Of a stretch of 64,000 bases of DNA, positions 18,621 to 26,845 are shown piece after piece. The position numbers were made by a program, and so were the translations under genes. Numbering within the stretch: the stretch's first letter is position 1; the number at the start of each line of letters is the position of its first letter. Source of the DNA: Sulfurimonas sp. (GTDB lineage Bacteria > Campylobacterota > Campylobacteria > Campylobacterales > Sulfurimonadaceae); contig JAKISR010000002.1 in the NCBI GenBank assembly GCA_021648465.1, positions 25,298-89,297 on the forward strand. Direction: 5' to 3'. The notes below the pieces were generated by a model. The model saw nothing but the letters and a program-made list of their open reading frames with translations, did no database searches and had not been told where the DNA came from.

Positions 18621-19060
18621 TATATCTCCTTCTGTGGTAGTTTGATTGTTTTGATAATGTTTATAAGAGTCCCTTCAATATCAAGTATACCCGAGAGTTC
18701 CAAAAACTCACTTAAACTATTATCTTCATCACAATTCATAATATCTTCTTCTTGAATATGTGCTATGTCATTTATAAAATCAACTTTAACTGCAAAAATT
18801 TCATTTTCATTTTCATAAAATATATATTTTAAGCTAGATTCTTCAATACATTTTAATTCATCTTCATGAGGAGGTAATCCTATAAGTTTTCTAAAATTTA
18901 AAACTTTAATTACACTGTTTTCATAAGGTATCATTCCATCAATAAACTCACTACTATTAGGAATTAATGTTAATTCTGCTGCTTGAATTATCCGCTGTAC
19001 ATTATCAATATTTATCGCATATTTATTTTCACAAACACTAAAAACTATTAAATCAACCAT
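18620..19060 (-). CDS. cheW: Chemotaxis coupling protein CheW
   Basis: The 146-residue protein is a single CheW-like SH3-type module that links receptors to CheA. Visible family features are IVFSVCENKYAINIDNVQRI at the N-terminus, IPNSSEFIDGMIPY (CheW proteins have a similar P-x-x-V-x-G) and VIKVLNFRKLIGL. It lies 23 bases after cheA and its stop shares a base with the start of the STAS-like gene. Length is normal. Confidence 0.9.
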   Translation of the reverse strand: MVDLIVFSVCENKYAINIDNVQRIIQAAELTLIPNSSEFIDGMIPYENSVIKVLNFRKLIGLPPHEDELKCIEESSLKYIFYENENEIFAVKVDFINDIAHIQEEDIMNCDEDNSLSEFLELSGILDIEGTLINIIKTIKLPQKEI

Positions 19061-19083
19061 ACTAAAAATTCCTCCAGCTTATA

Positions 19084-21780
19084 TTATGCAACTGCAATAT
19101 CTTCTTTTAATTTTTGCGAAATTCCTAAAAGCCCTATGGGGTCAATAGACATAATTATTTGTCCATTGCCAAGTAATGCTGTTCCACTAAAGAGTGGATG
19201 ATCTTCCATTATGCCAACAAGAGGTTTTTGCACTACATCTAGTTGACCTAAAAATTTATTTACAACAACTGCGAGCATATTATCTTTTATATTTAGAACA
19301 ACTATAGATAATGGTTCATCAGTTTTAACATTTTCATCAAGCATTGATTTTATAAATAAAAGAGGAATAACCTCACCTCTTATATAAACAAATGGCTCGT
19401 TATGAAGATATTCTATCTCTTCTCTTTGAAGTTTTACAGTTTCAGATACACTATCCATAGGTATGCCATAATGAATATCATTCATTTGAATATGAAGAAG
19501 TGATGTAACAGCTAGTGACATCGGAATGGAAAGAAAAATAGTTGTACCTTTATTTGCTTGAGTTTTAATTTTGATAGAACCACCAAAATTTTCTATTGAT
19601 TTTCTTACAACATCCATGCCTACACCACGACCACTAAATTCTGTTATCTCATCAACAGTAGATAAGCCTGGTAATAAAACAAGTTCTGCAAGTTCATTTT
19701 CACTTAATGCATCAATTTGTTCATAAGTCATCAGACCCTTTTCAAGAACTTTATTTACAACTCTATCTGTATTTATGCCAGCACCATCATCTATAATTTC
19801 TATAATAATTTTATCAGATTGTGCATATGCTTTTAAATTAATATTTCCATTTACACTTTTACCTTTTTTTTCTCTAATATCTGGCAACTCTATACCATGA
19901 TCAAGAGAATTTCTCATAATATGAATCATTGGATCTGCTAACATTTCAATCATGTTTTTATCAAGTTTAGTTTCACCACCCTCCATGGTGAGATTCACTT
20001 TTTTCTCAAGCTTTTTAGATATATCTCGAACAAGTTTAGGATATCTATCAAAAACATAAGAAATTGGCAACATTCTCATACCCATAATTAAATCTTGAAG
20101 CTGTTCTGAAAGACGATTTATGAAAATATACTTCTCCATAATCTCCCTTTTTATAACATCATGGGTCATACTAATTACATTATCAGCTAAATATGGCAAA
20201 GAATTTTTTGCAACCAGTAATTCACCGACTACATTCATTAAGCTATCAATTGACTCCTGCTCTATCTTAACAGTTTTTCCAACTATAGATTTTTTAGAAT
20301 TCTCTTTCGTCTCTACATTATTTTTATTAACTATCTCTTGCGTTGATTTTTTATTTTCTTGTTCCACATTAGGCTCATCTGCAGTTTTAGTTATTTCAAC
20401 TTCTGAAATCTGTTTTATTTCAGTAGAAATCAACTCATTTATATCTAATTCTTTATCTAAAAAAGACTGAATTTCATTTTTTGTCAATAAAGTATCAGGC
20501 ATCGATGGAATATATTTTCTAACCTTTTCTATCATATAAATAATTCTTTGTAAATCATCATCATTATTTACATAGTCTAATGCTTTATGCTGTTGTCTTA
20601 AAATATTTTTTACAGCTAACTCTATGTTTTTACTATCTTCAACAGCAATCTCTTTAGATATTTTTGAACTATCAGAATTTACTTCTTTTGTTTTAGTATT
20701 ACTAGGATTATTTCCTATATAAACTTCACCTTTATAAATATTTGAAAAGAAATCATTTAGTTTATCAACATCTTCTTCATTTATTAAACCAGAAATATTT
20801 AAAAATCTTTGTAATTGTGCATATTGAAGAGTATTTTCACCAACAAGAGACATAGCTTTTTTGGCTTCTGCTATTATTAAATTTAAATCTGAATTTTGTA
20901 TAACAGATTTTAATTCTTTAAGAGAGTCTAATTTATGATTAGCGTCTCCCATATTTATTTGAAGTAATGATGATATATCTAAAGGTAAAAACTGAAGTTC
21001 ATCAATAAAGTTAAATAGTGAATCTAGTATATCCTCATAGGTAGCATATATATACGCAACTATATGTGTTCTTAATAACATACCTTCTTTATCTTCTTCA
21101 CCACTTAAGGTAGCTTTAGAATTTTCATCACTTATGCATGAGTAAACACCTAAAACCTTGTCTTCTAAAAGAGATAGAGCATATGCAGGATCATTACCAT
21201 AAACCATACATGATTCATCAATATCAAATACTACTGCATATAAATTTTCATTTTGAGTATACTCTTCATTTAGCTCTGCATTATTAAACACTATTTTTTT
21301 AGTATCTATCCCATTTAACATATTAAGAGGTAAATTGATAACATTTAATTTATCTTCTGTCAATGTAAATGGTATTTCCCATTGAACCTCATTTTCTAAT
21401 GTTTTACCCATTTGGTTATTTAAATTTTCTATAATATTTTTAACTATAGCCTCATCAGATTTTATAATACCTTCACTTTCCTCTGCCGCTTCAATTAAAT
21501 TTAAAACCTCATCAAAAGCATTATAAAGTGCATCTATCATTCCATCAGCAAATTCTAATTCTTTAGATCTTAACATATCTAAAAGATCTTCAGCATAATG
21601 AGTAATATCTCTTACACTATCAAAACCAACAATTCCACTTCCACCTTTTAGAGTATGGGCTGCACGAAATACAGAATTAAGCAACTCTGGATCATCACCA
21701 TTAATATTTTCAATATTTTGATCAATAAAGGCTAAATTTTCTCTTGCTTCACTTAAAAACTGCTCTAATAATGGATCCAT
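19084..21780 (-). CDS. cheA: Chemotaxis histidine kinase CheA
   Basis: The 898-residue kinase shows the phosphotransfer domain with His42 in AAHTLKGGSG, a long variable region (about 130-500), the dimerisation helix pair, and the ATP-binding boxes: HIMRNSLDHGIE (N), IIDDGAGI (G1) and GRGVGMDVV (G2). It ends in a CheW-like domain. It has no C-terminal receiver domain, unlike the flagellar CheA of Campylobacter and Helicobacter. It sits in the middle of the chemosensory operon and is expected to phosphorylate the two CheY-like proteins, CheB and the long response regulator. Confidence 0.95.
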   Translation of the reverse strand: MDPLLEQFLSEARENLAFIDQNIENINGDDPELLNSVFRAAHTLKGGSGIVGFDSVRDITHYAEDLLDMLRSKELEFADGMIDALYNAFDEVLNLIEAAEESEGIIKSDEAIVKNIIENLNNQMGKTLENEVQWEIPFTLTEDKLNVINLPLNMLNGIDTKKIVFNNAELNEEYTQNENLYAVVFDIDESCMVYGNDPAYALSLLEDKVLGVYSCISDENSKATLSGEEDKEGMLLRTHIVAYIYATYEDILDSLFNFIDELQFLPLDISSLLQINMGDANHKLDSLKELKSVIQNSDLNLIIAEAKKAMSLVGENTLQYAQLQRFLNISGLINEEDVDKLNDFFSNIYKGEVYIGNNPSNTKTKEVNSDSSKISKEIAVEDSKNIELAVKNILRQQHKALDYVNNDDDLQRIIYMIEKVRKYIPSMPDTLLTKNEIQSFLDKELDINELISTEIKQISEVEITKTADEPNVEQENKKSTQEIVNKNNVETKENSKKSIVGKTVKIEQESIDSLMNVVGELLVAKNSLPYLADNVISMTHDVIKREIMEKYIFINRLSEQLQDLIMGMRMLPISYVFDRYPKLVRDISKKLEKKVNLTMEGGETKLDKNMIEMLADPMIHIMRNSLDHGIELPDIREKKGKSVNGNINLKAYAQSDKIIIEIIDDGAGINTDRVVNKVLEKGLMTYEQIDALSENELAELVLLPGLSTVDEITEFSGRGVGMDVVRKSIENFGGSIKIKTQANKGTTIFLSIPMSLAVTSLLHIQMNDIHYGIPMDSVSETVKLQREEIEYLHNEPFVYIRGEVIPLLFIKSMLDENVKTDEPLSIVVLNIKDNMLAVVVNKFLGQLDVVQKPLVGIMEDHPLFSGTALLGNGQIIMSIDPIGLLGISQKLKEDIAVA

Positions 21781-21790
21781 GCTATCTCCC

Positions 21791-22156
21791 TTAATCTTTT
21801 AATAAAATATTTATATATGCTTGAAGTAAATCAGGCTTAATTGGTTTAGTTTCAAAAAGATTAGCACCAACTTTATATGCAGCGATTTTGTCATCATCTT
21901 TTTCTTGTGTTGTAACCATAATTACAGGTACAAATTTATAATCACTTTGTTTTCTCAAATCTACAATAAATGTATATCCATCCATAATTGGCATATTTAC
22001 ATCAACAAGATAAAGATCAATTTTAGTATTTAAACTTTTCTCTAATGCTTCCATGCCATTTTCTGCTTCAACCACTTCTATATTCATAGTATTTAATATA
22101 GAACCATGATAATTTCTTATTGTTTTTGAATCATCTACAACCATCACTTTTAACAT
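21791..22156 (-). CDS. cheY: CheY-like response regulator (receiver only)
   Basis: A 121-residue stand-alone receiver. The acidic pair lies in MVVDDSKTIR, the phosphoacceptor Asp in DLYLVDVNMPIMDG, the conserved Thr in IMVTTQ, and the Lys in LFETKPIKP. It lies 10 bases upstream of cheA and directly follows the gene for the CheZ-motif protein, which fits a CheY and phosphatase pair. Whether it acts on the flagellar motor or on another output cannot be told. Confidence 0.9.
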   Translation of the reverse strand: MLKVMVVDDSKTIRNYHGSILNTMNIEVVEAENGMEALEKSLNTKIDLYLVDVNMPIMDGYTFIVDLRKQSDYKFVPVIMVTTQEKDDDKIAAYKVGANLFETKPIKPDLLQAYINILLKD

Positions 22157-22164
22157 AATATCTC

Positions 22165-22554
22165 CTAAAAAAATTCTATTTCTTTTTGATCATGAGCTCC
22201 AAGTTTGCCAGAAAATGAATCTCGCCTATCCTTAGCTATATCAAGTATTTCTAATAATTTTTTATTAAAATCTGCAAATGCATCAGTAGATATTTGATTA
22301 TCAACTTTATATAAATTCTCAAAAAGTTCTAAATTACTTTGTACACTATCAATTGCTTCTATAGTAGCAGTTAACTGCTGTGAAATAATATCTTGGTATT
22401 GTAAAGATGTAGTAGCATTATCATCTAATTCTATATTATTATTTTCTATAAATTTAGTAAGCATTATCATAGAATCTTGAGACATTTTAATAGTATCTTG
22501 TTCAACTTCTCTAATATGTGTAAGAAGCTCACTTATTGATGATAAAATATTCAT
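22165..22554 (-). CDS. Small helical protein with a CheZ-type phosphatase motif
   Basis: The 129-residue protein is almost all helix. Residues 51-60 read LQYQDIISQQ, matching the CheZ catalytic pattern Q-D-x-x-x-Q (Asp143 and Gln147 in Escherichia coli CheZ; here Asp55 and Gln59). It is shorter than E. coli CheZ (214 residues), and the C-terminal CheY-tethering helix is not obvious, although the end is acidic. Its place between two cheY-like genes supports a role in removing phosphate from them. The call rests on the motif and the context. Confidence 0.62.
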   Translation of the reverse strand: MNILSSISELLTHIREVEQDTIKMSQDSMIMLTKFIENNNIELDDNATTSLQYQDIISQQLTATIEAIDSVQSNLELFENLYKVDNQISTDAFADFNKKLLEILDIAKDRRDSFSGKLGAHDQKEIEFF

Positions 22555-22569
22555 AATATCTCCTTAAAT

Positions 22570-22941
22570 CTATGGCAGTCTTAAAACTCTAGTAATGGCT
22601 TGTTTTAACTGAGCTGGATTAAATGGTTTTACTATCCATCCAGTTAGCCCTAAAGCTTTACCTTTTTGTTTAAGTTCCGCCTTTGTCTCTGTTGTTAACA
22701 TCAAGCATGGTGTTCTACTTGTCGAACTTACCTTTCTTAAACCTTCTAAAAACTCAAGTCCATTCATTACAGGCATATTAAGATCTGTAATGATTAAATC
22801 TGGTGTCATACCAGCTTCAATTTCCGCTAAAGCAACTTGAGCCTCTGTATACTGTTTAACTTCTATTGGCATAGAACTTGTCACCATCCTTGTTGAAGCT
22901 AAAGCAGTTTCACTATCATCTACAAATATTACTAATGGCAT
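22570..22941 (-). CDS. Second CheY-like response regulator
   Basis: A 123-residue receiver-only protein: acidic residues in IFVDDSETA, phosphoacceptor Asp in DLIITDLNMPVMNG, Thr in CLMLTTET and Lys in WIVKPFNP. It differs clearly from the CheY at 21791-22156, so the operon supplies two distinct small phosphate acceptors. One could be a motor or output regulator and the other a phosphate sink, as in other multi-CheY systems; this division of labour is inferred. Confidence 0.88.
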   Translation of the reverse strand: MPLVIFVDDSETALASTRMVTSSMPIEVKQYTEAQVALAEIEAGMTPDLIITDLNMPVMNGLEFLEGLRKVSSTSRTPCLMLTTETKAELKQKGKALGLTGWIVKPFNPAQLKQAITRVLRLP

Positions 22942-22950
22942 ATTATTCTC

Positions 22951-23784
22951 CTATTTTTGGTAAATTAATGTATTATCTATTTTTTTTGCCTTAAAGACAG
23001 AGACAATACGACTCATATATTCAGCATGACCTAAAAGAACATATCCACCTGAATTTAACATATCATAAAACGTCATTGCTACCTCTTTTTTTGATGCATC
23101 ATCAAAATAAATCAACATATTTCTTGAAAAAATAATATCGAATTTCCCAAGTCTTCTCATATGATCTTTATTAAATATATTTATAACTTTAAAGTCAACA
23201 CTTCCATGAAGATCTTTTATTAAACTATAGTTTTGTTTTGTTTTTTTAAACCATTTTTTTATAATATCCTTTGGTATATTATGAATTGAACGCTGTGTAT
23301 ATTTTGCCTCTTTTGCTTTCTCTATTACAGTTGAATCTATATCAATTCCAACAATCTCAATGTCTCTTTGTTCCACAATATTTGCTTCTTCTAGTATGTG
23401 AAGTACTATGGAATATGGTTCTTCACCAGTAGAACATGGTGCAGATAAAATTCTAATAGGCCTAGAAGATGGCAATATTTTATGAAGTTCAGGCAATATG
23501 TTATTTGCTATAACTTCAAATTGATCTTTTTCTCTAAAAAAATAAGTTTCGTTTACAGTAACTGCATTCATTAATTCTTGAAATTCTTCACCATTTTTAT
23601 CTTCAAAACGAAGTTTAAAAAAGTATTTTCTAAAGTTATTAATCTCTAATTGTTTTGAACGAGTTTCTACATGTTTTAAAAGTTTATCAAAGTGCTTCTC
23701 TTTTTCAAGATATATCCCACTTTTTCTATAAATAAATTCACCCATTTTTAAAAAATTTTCATCTGATAAAAAACTAGACACCAC
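22951..23784 (-). CDS. cheR: Chemotaxis protein methyltransferase CheR
   Basis: CheR methylates glutamates on receptor signalling helices for adaptation. The 277-residue sequence shows VNETYFFRE near 79-87, the SAM-binding segment LSAPCSTGEEPYSI near 108-121, and IFSRNMLIYFD near 218-228. Length is normal and no TPR tail is present. It ends 9 bases before the second cheY-like gene and begins one base before the end of the HEAT-protein gene. Confidence 0.95.
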   Translation of the reverse strand: MVSSFLSDENFLKMGEFIYRKSGIYLEKEKHFDKLLKHVETRSKQLEINNFRKYFFKLRFEDKNGEEFQELMNAVTVNETYFFREKDQFEVIANNILPELHKILPSSRPIRILSAPCSTGEEPYSIVLHILEEANIVEQRDIEIVGIDIDSTVIEKAKEAKYTQRSIHNIPKDIIKKWFKKTKQNYSLIKDLHGSVDFKVINIFNKDHMRRLGKFDIIFSRNMLIYFDDASKKEVAMTFYDMLNSGGYVLLGHAEYMSRIVSVFKAKKIDNTLIYQK

Positions 23785-24408
23785 TTATCCTTTAATCATC
23801 TTAATTGCACTATCAACTGCAAAATTAACATAAACACTTTTATTAAATCTATTTTTTAAAGACTCTAACAACTCTACATCACTTAATTCTCCAATTTCTC
23901 CCATATAATCAACTGCTGTCATCGCGACATTGATATCTTTTTCATTTTCTAAAAGCTCAACTAACATATCTCTTGATTCAGCAAAATCAACATCTCCTAA
24001 AACATTAATAGCAAAAATTCTCAAGTCTCTATCATCACCAATTAAAAATTTTACTATGTAATACTTTATTGCACTTCCATAATTTCTTAAAATAGATATA
24101 CCTAAGTTTCTAACATAAGCATTTTCTACTTTTAGTAGCCCCATTATAGATTCAATCAGCTTATTATTTGGCTCCATCAATGATATTACCGATGCAATCT
24201 TAGTCAAGATTTTTTTATCTATAGTATCATTTTGAATTAAAGAAATTAGGTATTTTCCTGTTGAATCAAACTTTGCTATTTCTTCTATAGCATAGTCTTT
24301 ATATCCCATATTATCACTAGTTTCAAAAAAGTCAATAGCTTCTTCAAGAGTTAAAAGTTTTGGTAATTCATCTACTTCTTGCTTAATATGCTTTTTAATT
24401 AAAGCCAT
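23785..24408 (-). CDS. HEAT-repeat protein of the chemosensory cluster
   Basis: A 207-residue soluble protein built from about five helical repeats of HEAT type. Examples are YVRNLGISILRNYG near 95-108, DLRIFAINVLGDV near 128-140 and VAMTAVDYMGEIG near 160-172. There is no catalytic motif. HEAT proteins usually serve as binding scaffolds. It sits between cheB and cheR with no intergenic space on the cheR side, so it probably belongs to the array, but its partner is unknown. Confidence 0.75.
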   Translation of the reverse strand: MALIKKHIKQEVDELPKLLTLEEAIDFFETSDNMGYKDYAIEEIAKFDSTGKYLISLIQNDTIDKKILTKIASVISLMEPNNKLIESIMGLLKVENAYVRNLGISILRNYGSAIKYYIVKFLIGDDRDLRIFAINVLGDVDFAESRDMLVELLENEKDINVAMTAVDYMGEIGELSDVELLESLKNRFNKSVYVNFAVDSAIKMIKG

Positions 24409-24420
24409 TTAATTCTCCTT

Positions 24421-25482
24421 CTATTTTAATGTGGTAACTTTTTTTAAAATTTTCATAAAATCAAGTTGTTCTGATACACCACCCATATCAAATGCAACTT
24501 TTGGCATTCCATATACAGTAGCACTCTCTTCACTTTCACCTAAAGTATACGCACCAGCTTTTTTAAGTTCAACCATACCATTTGCTCCATCATCCCCAAT
24601 ACCAGTTAATAAAACTGCTACAACATCTGAAGGTTTAAAAGTTTTAGCAGCACTTAACATCATCTCATTCACACTTGGTTGAAAATATGCATCACCTTTA
24701 TCATTATTCTCTCTAATTATTACTTTACCAGAAATTTTTTTAGTAAAATTAAGATGTGTACCACCTTTTGCTATATATATGTTTCCAGGTAAAACTTCCA
24801 TATTTTTTGAGGTTTCATATACATTTAATTTACTAGCTCTATCAAGTCTTGATGCAAAAGATTGTGTAAATTGTTCTGGCATATGTTGCACTATGCAAAC
24901 AGGATATTTATAATCAAGAGGAAGTGAAGCACATAGCTGTTCTATTAAACCTGGACCTCCTGTAGATGAGCCAATTAAAATTATTTTTTCTATTTTTTCA
25001 TTACCTACTTTTGCTTGTGGCTTTTGGCTTCTTTGTTGATTAGGTCTTTCTCTTTGTACTCTGCTAATGCTTCTACTTTTAAGTCTTCTTTTTGGTATAA
25101 GACTTAAAGATTTAATCTTTTGTAATATCTCATGTCGATTTTCATTTCTACCAACATTCATTGTTCCTGGTTTTGGAATGTAATCTATTGCTCCTAAGCT
25201 TAATGCATCCATAGTAATATCTGCATCTGCAGTTGTTAATGAACTTATCATCAATATTGCAGTTGGTTTTTTTTTCATTATTTGCTTAACAGCTTCTATG
25301 CCATCCATTACGGGCATATTAATATCCATTGTTATAACATCATATTGAGTTTCTAAAGCTTTACTTACGGCTTCTTGTCCATTTTTTGCTATATCTATTT
25401 CAAAATTAAGTACTGAAATTATTTCACTTAGCTGTTTCCTGACAAGGGCAGAATCATCAACAATCAGTATCTTTTTTGCCAT
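24421..25482 (-). CDS. cheB: Chemotaxis protein-glutamate methylesterase CheB
   Basis: CheB removes receptor methyl groups when phosphorylated. The 353-residue protein has a complete receiver domain (LIVDDSALVRKQ, DVITMDINMPVMDG, DYIPKPG) joined to the methylesterase domain with the active-site segment GSSTGGPGL near 172-180, VQHMPEQF and the late LTGIGDDGANG. The receiver means it can be controlled by CheA. Its start overlaps the stop of the triple-CheW gene by one base. Confidence 0.96.
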   Translation of the reverse strand: MAKKILIVDDSALVRKQLSEIISVLNFEIDIAKNGQEAVSKALETQYDVITMDINMPVMDGIEAVKQIMKKKPTAILMISSLTTADADITMDALSLGAIDYIPKPGTMNVGRNENRHEILQKIKSLSLIPKRRLKSRSISRVQRERPNQQRSQKPQAKVGNEKIEKIILIGSSTGGPGLIEQLCASLPLDYKYPVCIVQHMPEQFTQSFASRLDRASKLNVYETSKNMEVLPGNIYIAKGGTHLNFTKKISGKVIIRENNDKGDAYFQPSVNEMMLSAAKTFKPSDVVAVLLTGIGDDGANGMVELKKAGAYTLGESEESATVYGMPKVAFDMGGVSEQLDFMKILKKVTTLK

Positions 25483-26840
25483 TACTCTTCCTTGTTTTGT
25501 ATAATTTTTTGAATATCCATGTTTAGAATCAATCTGTCACCGTTATCTAAGTATAAAATATTGGTAAAAAGATCATCTTTTTGCTCTTTTATTTCACTAT
25601 TTTTAACACCTAAAATATCACTGATACTATCTACAATAAAACCTATTTTGCTTTCATTAATATTGCAAACAATAATTTTTGAATCATCGTTAATAATTGC
25701 AGGAATATTCAATCTATCAAATAATGAGACAATAGTAACTATTAGCCCTCTAATATTAATAATACCATCAATATTACTTTTACTAAATGCTACTTTTATA
25801 GAGTCAACAACATCTATAATTTCAGCAACATATTCAACATCAAAAGCATATTCTTCCTCTGCTAATTTAAAGACAATAACTTCCATATCATTATCATTAT
25901 CAGATACTATACTATTGTTTTTTGATTTTAAATGTGTACGATTATCATTAAAAATAACCTTTAAAAGGTCTTTGTCAAAAAAAGATATTAATGAATTTTC
26001 ATCATGAATCACTCCAGCAATCTTGTTACCTTCAAAAGCATTTTTTTTATACTCAATATTTTTAGTTGAAAAGTTTTTTATATCAATTATTTCATCAACT
26101 AAAAGTCCTATCGTATCTTCACCATATGAAGTTATCAATATACGATTTTTCTCACTTGAATTATTTTCAAAATTATAATAAGTTCGTAAATCTATAATAG
26201 CAATCAGCTCTTCTCTTAAAGTAATTAAACCAAGAAGTTCTTTTTCACTACCTATTATATTTGTAAAATTCACATCGGCAAGTATAATTTCTCTTAAATA
26301 TTCTATATTTAAAGCAAATTTTTCTTTTCCCATTGCAAAAATTAAAAATCTGTTTGAATCTTCTTCTTCATTTTGTTCAATTTTTATCTTTCCACTATGA
26401 ATCTCTTTCGCTTGAATATTAACTTTATTTATTTTAGAAAATAAAATATCAAGAGAAAGTATTTGAACTAAAGTATCATCATATTTATAAATAGCTATAA
26501 CTGGATCGTCATTTTTATTGGCATATTCAATATTTTTTTTATCAATATTTACAGTATTATAAACTTCACTAACCAAAAGAGCATTTGTTGCAAAAGCATT
26601 ATTTAAGCTTAACAATCTACTATCACTCTTTTTTAAATCTACTGCATCCATACCTAATAAAAGATTTATATCAATCATTGTTATAACATTTCCACCAATT
26701 GCACAAAACCCAACTGTACCCTTTGGTCTTAAAGGAAGATCCATAAACATTGGTACTCTAGAGATTTGATTTATATCTTCTGTAGAAATACCATAATTTT
26801 CTGAACCATTTTTAATGATTAAAATCTCTTCAATTTGCAT
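25482..26840 (-). CDS. Triple CheW-domain protein
   Basis: The 452 residues divide into three consecutive CheW-like modules of about 150 residues each. They begin near residues 1 (IEEILIIKNGSENYGISTED), 165 (FLIFAMGKEKFALNIEYL) and 315 (VIVFKLAEEEYAFDVEYV). Each contains the internal G-x-x-x-x-R/G-N-x-I-T/A-I-I-D core, for example GLITLREELIAIIDLR in the second. Single CheW proteins bridge one receptor to CheA, so a three-module chain could join several partners in the array. It lies between the receptor gene and cheB. Confidence 0.85.
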   Translation of the reverse strand: MQIEEILIIKNGSENYGISTEDINQISRVPMFMDLPLRPKGTVGFCAIGGNVITMIDINLLLGMDAVDLKKSDSRLLSLNNAFATNALLVSEVYNTVNIDKKNIEYANKNDDPVIAIYKYDDTLVQILSLDILFSKINKVNIQAKEIHSGKIKIEQNEEEDSNRFLIFAMGKEKFALNIEYLREIILADVNFTNIIGSEKELLGLITLREELIAIIDLRTYYNFENNSSEKNRILITSYGEDTIGLLVDEIIDIKNFSTKNIEYKKNAFEGNKIAGVIHDENSLISFFDKDLLKVIFNDNRTHLKSKNNSIVSDNDNDMEVIVFKLAEEEYAFDVEYVAEIIDVVDSIKVAFSKSNIDGIINIRGLIVTIVSLFDRLNIPAIINDDSKIIVCNINESKIGFIVDSISDILGVKNSEIKEQKDDLFTNILYLDNGDRLILNMDIQKIIQNKEE

Positions 26841-26845
26841 TTTGA

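Noticed and set aside
25519..26007. A 162-codon open frame on the plus strand
   Set aside because: It lies wholly antisense to the triple-CheW gene, has shadow-like hydrophobic composition and no ribosome-binding site.
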